64,000 bases of DNA, from assembly GCA_037127255.1 (NCBI GenBank), contig JBANSL010000017.1, positions 68,436,857 to 68,500,856 of the forward strand. Direction: 5' to 3'. The translations under genes were made by a program, and so were the position numbers. This stretch comes from Persicaria tinctoria. Taxonomy: Eukaryota; Streptophyta; Magnoliopsida; Caryophyllales; Polygonaceae. This document shows positions 10,414-20,787 of this stretch, piece by piece. Under the pieces are notes generated by a model. The model searched no databases. It saw only the letters and a program-made list of their open reading frames with translations, and was not told the DNA's origin. Each line of letters starts with the position of its first letter. The stretch's first letter is position 1.

Positions 10414-13400
10414 TTTAGTGTTGAAAACCGAGATTCGATATAACAAAAGTGATTTATGCGGAAGCGAGAGATAAAGAAGGAGAAACTCAAACAAGACATG
10501 CAAGAACAACACCAGAGTTTTACGAGGTTCGATAAAAGATGCCTACGTCCTCGGGGCCTCAAGAAGCGGCCGAATCCACTAAGTAATTGTTCAACAGAGG
10601 GTTACAATCAAACAATGCAAAGATAAACCCTAGATCTAGCATTTACGAGTTTCAGAGATACGGAGAGAAGAAGATCCCCCTGTGTGGGATGACCAGAGTT
10701 CGAAGATCGCTTCAAAACTCCCAAACCCTAGATCTCCAGACGCACTACAAAAAAAAATTCTTTTCGCCACACTATTTAGCAACGGCATAGTTCTGCCATC
10801 GCTAATGGGGTGTTTTTTGCCACGGGTTAAGTGACGGCACCCACTATCCAGTTGCAAAATTTTGTGAATCGCTATTTTTTTTTTAAAAAAAAAACAAAAG
10901 AAAGGGAAGTACTCCGTATAACCCTACCCACTCTCAATCGCTACTCTTCATCTAATCATCCACCTCCCTCTGCCGTCAAGAGCGAGAGGAATTAGGGTTT
11001 GAGAGACGACGACCGATCTCAGATCAAGTATTCGTGAGAGCTCGAGGGAGCTTCCATGGCAGACGAGTCCCTAACGCAAAAAGCTTCAACCGAGAGATAC
11101 CTCGAGTGCGAGCCATCCTGGGAGCAATTATGGAGCTCGAGATCCAATCTGCGAGCGAAGAAGAACTCAAGGGAGAGTTCTTCCGGCCTCGCTCCTCCTC
11201 CCGCTTGATTATCTGGCGCCTCTCGGCCTTTCTCGCAGTCCCATCCGCTGTATCTTTGCTCATGCCACAATTGTTCTACTGTGCATCTCTGCCTACTATT
11301 CAGATTCCGAATTCGCCTCAGGTAAGTGTAGGTATTTGGTCTCTCTATTCCCTTCTAGGTTACTAATTTATTGAATTGGTGATAATTTGTTGGTAGGCTT
11401 GTGTGAATGAGATTTAAAATTGGTTGTTCGGCTGAATTTTCTATGTTAATGGGACTTCATTAACATTGAAAAAAACTTTCAGATCGAATTTTCTATGTTC
11501 TGCTGAATTTTCTATGTTAATGGGACTTGTTGGTAGACTTGTTGGTAGGCTTGTGTCTATGAGATACCTTCTGATTGAATCTTACTTCATTAAATTTCAA
11601 GAAACAAGTTTAGAAAAAAAAAACCACAATATATATGTATCCATTTTTACAGATCAAAAGTTGATTGAATTAACTGTGTTGCATGTAGTTGCTTACATTA
11701 TACCAAGACAAGATTTTCTGATCCAAAAAAAAAGGAGAGAGATATGAACTATTAATATGATAATCCCGTAAAGTGCATAGTAACACTAACTCCTGTCATC
11801 AGTTATAGATCCGTGTCCTAATGAGTTTCTTTCAACTTTAATGTGTGCTATCTGATTCATAATGCACTATCACTTGCAGGGAGGCTGGTTGTACCATTAA
11901 TGAATACCATTTGTATAATCAATAATAATTATTTGGTAAAGTCTCCCTTAAGATGAAGTTTCTTGGCACTTGGCTGGTCAAAATGACGGATTCATTGCAT
12001 TTGCTCTTATTGGGTAGTTGCACATTTTTCTTTCCTTAATTTCTTCCTCTTATTGCCCTTCTAAACTCTCTATCATAGATTAGAGATTTGTAAAGTTTTT
12101 GGATGTGCACTAAACTAAAATAGTGAAACATATTTTACATGCTTAATTGCAGGTTCATTTCTAGTCTTCAGCTTAAGGGCCTAACGCTGAGGCATTGACT
12201 TTCAATTATTGACTCATTGTAGGCTCATTTGTGCTAGTATCAGCATCATCTATGGTAAGGTGTAACAATGTCATCATTTATGTCTCCCTTGCTTCTTTTC
12301 TCTTTTATTTTGTTAATATTTCACTGCTGGAAATTGGTTTTGAAATTCGAGATCATACATGAGCACGTTTCCTTATTTGCTTAGTGTAAGTGAAGACGAC
12401 CTTTAGCTCAACTCACCTCTTTTTTTAAATCTACCTGACCTTATGCAAGGTTTGATTTTGATCTATGCAAAATGATGAACGTAAACATCGGGAGTCCTAC
12501 ATTTTCGTAACAGAAGCTTAACTCACCTCTCTCCACACAGCAAACAAGAAGCTTAACTCATCTCTGTTTCTGCACGTTTGCTGGTTTAATTTTGGAAGCT
12601 GCTCATCACCGTATGAATGGCATTCATATTAATGGCATGATTCATAGTTCTTCTCCATTCATTTGCTTGTTTATGTTTATAAGATACTACTGGCATTCAA
12701 GATGATGATAAGCTTGGTCTATGCATTCATTGGGCAGCCTTGTGGAGGGATAATAAGCAAAATGATGATGAATTAAATTCGTTGTGCAGCCTTGTGGAGG
12801 GATAATAAGCTTATTAAGCTTCGCAAATCTAGCTTAGAATTGATCATAAGATAGGTACATTTGATCTTCTTCCTCTTTTTTTCCCCTTTAATTGCCCGAA
12901 TATGAGAAGCCTTTGTTCATGAATTTGGAAGCTAGATAAGCTAATTCTTTCATTAACAGCCTCTCTTGAGTCAAGTACTTTGTGAATTGCAGTTTGCTGA
13001 TCTAAATTTATGAATTGATCTAAGAGTTTGGTACCCCAGCCTGAGATTTTATTGGGAGCATTTAGGTTACTTTAAATTGTAGATTAATCAAGTTCCCCTA
13101 AGCAAGTGCTTTACTATAAGTGCTTCAAAACTAGGAAAAAAATTCTTACCTCCAAAATATTCAGTCCATAGCACCAGCATTCTACCATTATTAAGCTTGG
13201 AAAGTATGTTTTTTTGCACAAGTCATAACTCATCTTTTCTTTCATTGACCATGGTTGATCTGGAACATCTGAACTCTGTAGCATTCGTAAAATAATGAAA
13301 TTTTGTTATTAAAATGCTAGTCATTTTAATGAAATTATGTTCACTACTTGCTTTAAGTTTCGATGATAGGTGAAAAAAAAAATAATGTGCAATTGAATCC

Positions 13401-14147
13401 ACCAGAATATGCCATTGTACATTCAGAGGAAGTTATAAGAACCAAGTGAAGGTTGCCACTTGCTTTAAATATGTCCCTTTAAGGGCTTGCTTCTACATAC
13501 TAGTTCTCGTATAGATCGGGAATGTGATGGTATATCTCAGTATTTGATTTAATCCTCTGATTTGGTTGCACCCTTGTGTTTCAACTTTGTTGTCTACAAT
13601 TGAGGATTTGGGGTGCATTTGTGTTTTGATATAAGACGTGATAGATGTATCTAAAAGTTGAGCAGTGAATATGTTATAAGCCTATGGTGTTGAGTAGGAA
13701 CTCATGATGCTATGTTTGCATCTCTCCATGGTCCTTTAAAGGATTAGGTCAATTTGACAGATATTTATGTTTATTATGGAAGAGAGATCCATGACAAGTC
13801 AAACATATCCTTTAGTTTCTGTCAGAAAGTGATTGCTTTAATTGTGTTTTATACTTTTATGTACCTCCTGTAAATGCAAGCATGTCAAGCGAGAAATATA
13901 TGTACGCCTTATTCTGATATTAATGTTATAAAAGGTTTTAGAGTTAATAGTGATGTTGCTAAGTGTTCTAATTAGCTAATTATGGATTAGTTATAAATGT
14001 TTCAGGAAAAGAAATGGGGGATGCATATGAATACCTTGCTTTGTTGGGACTGGCAGAAGAATTGCAGGTAATGATTCAAGCAACACACTTCTAGTTTGTT
14101 AATACAAGTTTTGTTGATATTGTACATATCCTGATTAGTCAGTTCTG

Positions 14148-14265
14148 ACCTAGGAATTTTGGAAGCAAACTTTGTTGAACCTACGCATAATAAGCAAGAT
14201 TTTGAGAAGACATCCCTCTTTCAGAAGCTTGAAAATCGATAGAAGGAAATGACTTGGGAATATTG
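14148..14265 (+). pseudogene. Captured exon fragment resembling a MORC ATPase gene
   Basis: Between a TAG acceptor-like site (about 14153) and a GTAAGT donor-like site (about 14266) the frame reads LEANFVEPTHNKQDFEKT, then SLFQKLENR, a TAG stop, and KEMTWEYW. I recognise this as the region after the ATPase part of plant MORC (microrchidia) proteins, which act in RNA-directed silencing. The in-frame stop shows it is a dead fragment. The assignment is from memory of the family and needs a protein search. Confidence 0.5.
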
Positions 14266-14285
14266 GTAAGTCTATTCTTATTAAT

Positions 14286-14385
14286 GTTCATGAAGTTCTC
14301 TGGTCAGAGATGGTTGTGGCTTCTGCAGCCACATTGGTAGCAGCTCAGCGTGTGGAAGCAGCAGAGGCTATGGGCGCAGTTAAGT
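14286..14385 (+). pseudogene. Captured fragment resembling DUF828 (FORKED/VAN3-binding family)
   Basis: The frame reads VHEVLWSEMVVASAATLVAA followed by QRVEAAEAMGAVK. The ASAATLVAAQ.VEAAEAMGA block is characteristic of the plant auxin-canalisation DUF828 proteins (FORKED1 and VAN3-binding proteins). Only one partial exon is present, next to the MORC-like piece that belongs to a different gene. This suggests serial capture by the CACTA element. Confidence 0.55.
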
Positions 14386-16012
14386 CACAAACCAGCCTTA
14401 TACCAATCTAGTGATTTAATCAGTTAAGTCACAAACTGCATGTAAGGTAAGGTCCTGTATGAGTCCTAAATTCGATCTCAAGAATTTCTTAAATATAATA
14501 ATGGTTTGCCATGAATCATAATCATTTCTTGACCAAAATTTAATCATAATCATTTGATACTCCAAATATTACTAGGATATTCTTTCAACTTCTCTCTATT
14601 TCCATATCTGTTATTTTATTTTACTTTTTTATAATTAATAATGAATACGAGTTCTCCAATTGTAGAATTGCTAAGATTATATCGTTGTTCTAATAAGAAA
14701 TATGAGTCATCATATCTGTTCTCTCCTTGAAACTTCATTTTCTGTCTGCTTAGCTCATCACTCGATCTTATGCAGGCATTTGGTCATGACAGGAAAGAGT
14801 TCTCGGGTGTTCTTCCTTGAATGGTCTGGTAGGTGTTTGGAGCTTCCATCTACTCAGCCTGGGCAATGGCATGCCAAGCCAAAGGTTTCTCGGGTGTTCT
14901 TTCTACCAATATCTTCTTAAACTTTGATTGGATTTTAGCAATATTTAATTTTTGTACTTATAATTTAATTATGAAGTTGTCTTACAAATGTAATCAATAG
15001 TTCTTGTAAACAAAGGTTTCTCGTGTATTTTTTGTGAATTGGAGCCTTGAATTATTGTTTCTAAATAATGAAAAGAATCTGGTGTATTATATTTTTTTTT
15101 AGAAAATATAAGACTTTTTTAGCCCGGGTCTGAAGAATCCGGGCTAAAAACGTCTTATTTTTTTTATTCCCGACAAATAATTAGCAACGGCAAGCTGCCG
15201 TGGCTAGTATGCTAGCCACGGCTCTAGCCGTCGCTAGACTCTTTTGCCACCCAAGGTTTCCCCACGGCTGACTCCCCGTGGCTATAGCCGTGGCTACTGC
15301 CCTTTTGCCACAGCAAATGGACTTTCAGCCACGGTAAACAACCGTTGCTAATATGTTTTTTTTTGTAGTGACGTGAGACAAGCGGCAACCAAAGCCAGAA
15401 GCTTAGCCGCGCCACCACCAGGAGATCAACGAGATCAGCCAACGCCTTCGTCTTCACAATCGTCGGGGAGGAGCCAGGAACAAACCCTAGAAACCCTTTT
15501 AGAGCTTTTGTGAAGAGACAGAGGAGAGAGAGAGCTGAACTGACGATCCAGAAGCTGGAAGAGAGCTTATATAGCTAGGTCATCAGATCTCAAGTGAAGC
15601 CAAGGCCAAAACGCAGCGCTTCACTCAACTGGACCAAGGCTGCCAAGCTCACTCCAGCCTGAAGAGATCTTTTGGGCTCGGGAATGGGCCTAATTAAGGC
15701 CCACATATCCGGGTAAGGTCTTCTTCCATACATATATCATACATATTATACATACATAATATACCATAAATTATACACTATCCTCCACAAGTGTTCATTA
15801 GACTCGTTAGAGGATCAAGTCGACTTCTCGACTCAATACGACTCAGTCGAGTCTAATTATAACTGTGCATCCATGTATACCTAAGTATATAATATATGTT
15901 ATATGCATACTCATCATACACTCATACATGATACAAGCACATAACAATATTACATGTAACACATATGAAAGCAAGACATAGGGAAATAAACACATAGCAT
16001 TACAACATTTAG

Positions 16013-17449
16013 GTTTAGGAGGTTAATTTTGTTTACACAAAAATAGGTGGACAAAACCCCAATTTAACAGATTTGGTGGACACTCTCTCAATATGGCCGA
16101 AAATTTGCGCCGAAGACCCAAATTTTCTCTATTTTCAACCTAAACTAATCAAATAATTAAATTAATGAAAACTTAATTTCACACTTCAATTTCCTTAAAT
16201 GTCAATGAAATCTAATCTATATATACAGTCGTCGTTTACAATGGGCCGCCCTGTCAAGTGGTAAATCGTCTCGATCTACTTGTCTGCGGCTGGACGTTGG
16301 AATCGATCGCGAACCTTTAATTAATTGGTACTATTTGATATCTCTAAAGAAGTACAGGTTCAATTTATATTTATATAACGGTTTGACTATTGTTTGTCCT
16401 AGGTATATAGGATAAGAATATTTTCCGGAATGACCGCTCTTTATTTACCAATTCAAGGATAAGAATATTTTAATGGAAAAGAAAATCCTTAAAAAGAAAT
16501 AGATGAACCCCATCATCTAATTTAAAAAGGCTAAAACGAGTGTATCTAGGGGAAATATTTCCCCATTTGGTTACCCATTTGGTCTCTTATCATATGTCAT
16601 TTGAGCATAGGATAGAAAATCCGTTTATATATAGTTTTCACATATGCATTCACTCCTTATAATGTATACATGAGAATATTTATGGGTCATTGGATGAGTT
16701 TTAATAGATGAATAGATTTCAAGCTAAAAATAAATAAAATCTCACAAAAAAATTAAAAATACTAATAACATTTTTAAAAAATCAATTATTTTTTCTATCC
16801 ATATCTCTCACCAATTAAAAAAATATTGGTTAATTAAATATTCATCTGAATATTATCCTATTCATCTGAATATGAATATGTTATATCCATCTGAAAATTT
16901 TAAAAGTGGAAATAAGTAATTTTCATCCGAATAAACAGTCGTCCGGGCCTAGTCACTTCAACCCAATATCCGAAATATTCATATGAATAATATCCATATA
17001 ATATTCATCTGAATATAATATTATCCACATAATATTCATCTAAATATAAGGCAACGTATTCAGATGAATATTTGGATGAATAATATTCATATGAATATAA
17101 GACAAATAATATTCATCCGAATATTGTCTGAAATATTCAGATGAATAATATTCATCCGAATATTTTCTAAAATATTCATATGAATAATATCCATATATAC
17201 AATATTCATTTGAATATAAGACAACATATTCATATATATGAATATCCAGATGAGTATTTATTCATATATATATTCGTATTGTTTTTCATTAGAATTTACG
17301 TCTTTATAGTAATTGACGTTTTTTTCTTGTCAATGTAAATGGATAGAGATAAAAGACAATTAAACCGATGAGATGAAAAATAATTCATGATTATTCAGTG
17401 TTACTTGATAATTATTAAAAAGTAAATTGTTATAATTAATTATTTATTA
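16013..17449. other. AT-rich intergenic DNA with palindromic ATTCATATGAATA repeats
   Basis: No gene. A GAAAATTTGCGCC segment at 16093-16125 resembles the terminus of the 9-kb MULE. From about 16835 to 17280 the sequence is an irregular array of ATATTCATCTGAATAT- and ATTCATATGAATA-like units, low-complexity but strongly self-complementary. A weak SINE-like head (TGTCAAGTGG plus a degenerate B box) lies near 16250-16310. Confidence 0.5.
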
Positions 17450-17684
17450 CTTTCTCTGTTCTAAAATAAGTGTCGTTTGTCTTTTAGTGCACGTTTTTCA
17501 ATGAGTTAAAAAATCTATAAAATATTATTATTTTAGTTAATTTTTTATACAATTTAATACTTATTAGTAATAAATATGAAATTACATAAAAAATTTGATT
17601 AAAAAATTAATATTTTATAGAGTTTTTAACCCCTTAAAAAATGAGCCGAAAAGGAAAGTGACACTTATTTCGGAACAGATGGAG
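17450..17684. mobile_element. Stowaway MITE
   Basis: A 235-bp element, the same length as the intact MITE in the MYB intron, with TA on both sides. The left end is CTTTCTCTGTTCTAAAATAA and the right end is the matching inverted TTATTTCGGAACAGATGGAG. Ends are more diverged than those of the intronic copy. Confidence 0.85.
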
Positions 17685-18284
17685 TAATAATTATGGTATT
17701 AAATATGAATAATTATACATATTGTATTATAGTTATGATTGTTATTAGAGCTGGCAAAATCTGACCCGACCCGACTCACCCGAACCCGAACCCGACCGAG
17801 ACCCGAAAATCTGGAGTCATTCATAACCCGAACCCGAGACCGAACCCGACCCGACCCGAAACATACCCGAATACAGATAAACCCGACCCGAACCAACCCG
17901 ACCCGACCCAACCCGACCCGAATTGAAATGGTTATTTAACATCAACATTTTAATACTTGATTATTAAATGTTTTTTTTTTAATTTTAACATAAGTTTATG
18001 ATTATACTTTAACATATAAAACTAATGGGCCAAAAGCTAAAAATGAAATGGGCATTGAAAATGATATGGGCCAATGATATAGTTAAACCACAAATAAGTC
18101 CATTTGCAACTTGCTAAATAAAATAAGGTTAAAACTTAAATGTACAATTAATTTGATTTAATTATAGCACCGATCAATTGGTTTAAATGTTTAAAAAAGG
18201 ACGATGTTTTGCCGAATATCGAATTTTCGATTATGACTTTTTTGAAAATCGGTCGACAACTGATGAGTCAATAACAATGAGTGT

Positions 18285-18432
18285 ATTCAACCGAGTCAAA
18301 ATTACATATTCAAGTATTCAACCGAGTCAAAATCATTTATTTTAAGTAAATTACATATTTAAGTATTCAACCGAGTTAAAATCATTTATTTTAAGTAAAT
18401 TACATATTTAAGTATTAAACCGAGTAAAAATC
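18285..18432. repeat. Short tandem array of about 49-bp units
   Basis: Three to four units contain AAGTATTCAACCGAGTCAAA followed by ATCATTTATTTTAAGTAAAT, differing by a few bases. It lies in the left hAT-like arm, just before the gypsy junction. Confidence 0.7.
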
Positions 18433-18465
18433 AACCTAATTATCCAAATTTCAAACGGGTCGAAT

Positions 18466-18759
18466 ATGATTCGACAGAAAACTCAAACCAACTATACTGC
18501 TATTGATGCCGTTCAAATATCGATGACTCCAAGTGACATTGAGGACAACATGAAGGTTCCATTTGATGGCCCTGTCACTCGTGCAAGGGCCAAGAAGATT
18601 CAAAATGCAACTAAGACCTTTCTTGTCCGTCACCATGGAACTTTAGAGCAAGGGTTCAGGCCACCCTGGATCACTTGGCTCAAGGTTAAACCGCCAGCAC
18701 AAGAAGTGAGCCTACGTCCACACACGGAGCTCATGAAGACTCGTCTGCACCCGCCATGA
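18466..18759 (+). pseudogene. C-terminal tail of a gypsy polyprotein
   Basis: The frame contains DGPVTRARAKKIQNATKTF and ends at a TGA at the LTR start (18757). A GP(V/I)TRARAKK stretch near the very end of pol is typical of many plant Ty3/gypsy polyproteins. Its position immediately before an LTR fits the 3' end of an element. The N-terminal remainder (integrase and so on) is absent, the sequence being cut at about 18460 by the junction with the hAT-like DNA. Confidence 0.65.
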
Positions 18760-19743
18760 TTCAACTGAACTCGGCATCACCAAGAGGTCACTCAGCCGAG
18801 TGGGCCATTGGTCTTGTCGAGAGATTGGGCCGAGTCACACTTGTGCATGGGCCGAAAATAATCTAGTTAATTAAGTTGTTATTTTATGCAATTAGATAAA
18901 TAAGGTGGAATTTAATTATATCTCTTCTAGATATAATTTTTGGCCACCAAGTTATTAAATTTCTATCTCATTAGGATTTATTTATCTTATGTTATTTTAT
19001 TTATCTTTAGATAGAATTAATCTATCCAAACCCCTTTCCTTTGCAAGGAAGGATTGGTTAGATCTCTTAGAAGCTTTACTATAAATTCATGTTACGCACT
19101 TTGAATTATTCAGATTGAAATAGAATTGAAGAAACCCTTTATGGATTAAGGGTTCTTCGATTGTCAATCCCAAAGTTCTTGTGTTCTAAGACTTTAGGCC
19201 TTCACAAAATCATCTCCATCACCTTGTTCTAAATCGGCAAACCCTAAACCAACCACTAACCCTAATCCCGAAACCGTCGCAAGAAGGAAAGCCCAGCTGT
19301 TGGCGTCTCCCGCGAGCATCCCGCTCCCAGCGAGCGCTTCCGCTCCCCGGGTGCCTCGCTCTCGCTACCGCAGTGCCCAGACGCCTTGTCCGCAAGCTCC
19401 CAGGCGCTTCACCCGCGAGTTCGCAAACACCCTCGCTCCCAGCGAGATCTCCTGCGCGCATCCGGACGCCGCACACCCTGAGGCCGAAGCCTGTGTGCCC
19501 GCTCCGCGCTTCCGAGACCCGCGCACCCCTGCCTCGCTTTCTCTCTTTCTGTCGCTATTACTTTGCTTAAGTTGCTGAAATTTCTAAGTCTAAGTTCTGT
19601 CGCTATTTCCAGAATTTTAATTAGTTGTTTCATTTGTTCCAAATCAGGAGATATCAAAGAGCATTGCAAGATCGGAGCAAATATACGGCGTGGTTCTTGA
19701 TCCTGAACCCACAGGCGAAGGATCGGGTATCCCAAACGTATCA
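18757..19743 (+). repeat. Gypsy LTR, left arm
   Basis: This is a 987-bp LTR beginning TGATTCAACTGAAC and ending ACGTATCA. Two bases later comes a primer-binding-site-like TGGTATCGGATTTC (19746). A GC-rich block lies at 19290-19530. Its reverse complement at 26853-27771 is the second copy. Here pol tail, LTR, leader and gag follow in that order, as in a tandem or one-LTR-circle arrangement. Confidence 0.7.
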
Positions 19744-20787
19744 AGTGGTATCGGATTTCAGGTTAATGCAAGTTCCTTACTCTCTTGATTTCTATTTGAG
19801 TGATTTATTTTTCGTGCCTTATTTTTCACCATAGCCGCTGCATAAAAATTGAATCTTTATTATTCACCCATCAAATTTGGCACTTTATTTTTGTTATTCT
19901 TTGTTTGGATCTATAATTTGGAAGATATTGTGTTCTTGACTGCAAGTTGTGATCTTTTATTCCTAGTTGCTACATATCATGCCTATGACTGTGATTCTTG
20001 GATTAAAAGCATTATATAAACTTGCACCACTAAAGAACCCTAATTTTTCCAGTTTCTAGCCTATTTTCCCTATTTTCTTTATTTTTGCTTACTTTTAGAT
20101 CATCGTAGCTTGTTCATTTTTTATTTTTCTTTTGCTCTTTATTTTCGGCACTTCTAGCCTATAAATCAGCTATTTCTTAGCCAAAAAAAAAAAAAAACCA
20201 GAAAAACGAGAGCATATATTCAAAAAAAAAAAGAAAAGAGAACATTCTTTCATTACATTGTTGAGTTAGTAACTCTTCCTTGTTAGTTCTTTGATTGCTA
20301 CATGTTAGATGATCTAAACGGTTTAAAGCATTACAAAAGAACCCTACTTGTGTGATTTTGTGCTGTGCTGACATTGGAGCCTTGGTCACACCCCCTTTTT
20401 CTCTGAACCTTGTTGCAACCGTCGGATAATAGTTGACGGAGTGTGTGCACTTGATTGCCCTTGTGATTGCTATTGTCGATTTACACATTCATATTATTCA
20501 AGCATCACATTGTAGTTCTTTTTCTATACACATTCAGCCGCTTGTTTATACTTGCTATCCTTGATATCCGACTTTGTGGCTGATTTAATTTGCAATTTGG
20601 ATTATTACTTGCTGTCTTCAATATTGCAAAATTCTGTGTCCAGGGGAATTGCTTGAATATTGTGCCTTGTTTTCTCGCTCTTTGATTTCTAAAAGCGTGA
20701 ATCACTCTTAGGAATCACTAGAGCTTGCATTACTTGGTTTCTGGTCTTTGCTTCGGTTACTTGTTGCTCTTCTGATATTGTAGGAAC

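Larger units (their letters stand above)
10743..15370 (+). mobile_element. Non-autonomous CACTA element carrying host exon fragments
   Basis: A 4,628-bp element begins CACTACAAAAAAAA and ends TTTTTTTTGTAGTG with a 3-bp duplication ACG (10740-10742 and 15371-15373), diagnostic of CACTA (En/Spm). Both ends carry multiple subterminal repeats such as GCAACGG and GCCACGG (10765-10850; 15180-15350). No TNPA/TNPD transposase is visible. The interior looks like spliced genic DNA: a leader and start-like region at 10980-11060, a CAG|GTAAGT donor near 11320, and exon-like pieces annotated separately. The element sits inside the solo LTR and is therefore younger. Confidence 0.92.
10419..16007 (+). mobile_element. 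Solo LTR split by a CACTA insertion
   Basis: It starts TGTTGAAAACC and ends TTACAACA (TG...CA with TGTTG/CAACA short inverted ends), flanked by the 5-bp duplication TTTAG (10414-10418 and 16008-16012). Removing the nested CACTA element and its duplicated triplet leaves about 958 bp, an LTR-sized unit with no internal region, hence a solo LTR formed by LTR-LTR recombination. It contains ACGAGGTTCG and CCTACGTCC motifs and a TATA-like CTTATATAG at about 15567. Orientation is inferred from these landmarks. Confidence 0.75.

Noticed and set aside
11466..11747. 93-codon frame in the CACTA interior as a gene
   Set aside because: It lies in what looks like intron sequence of a captured gene; AT-rich and without recognisable domain.
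17739..17939. TRTRPRP-type frame as a low-complexity protein
   Set aside because: It is a translation of the ACCCGA subterminal repeats of the hAT-like element.
18285..18432. Tandem units considered as a CRISPR-like array
   Set aside because: Units are contiguous without unique spacers and the genome is a plant; it is an ordinary short tandem repeat.
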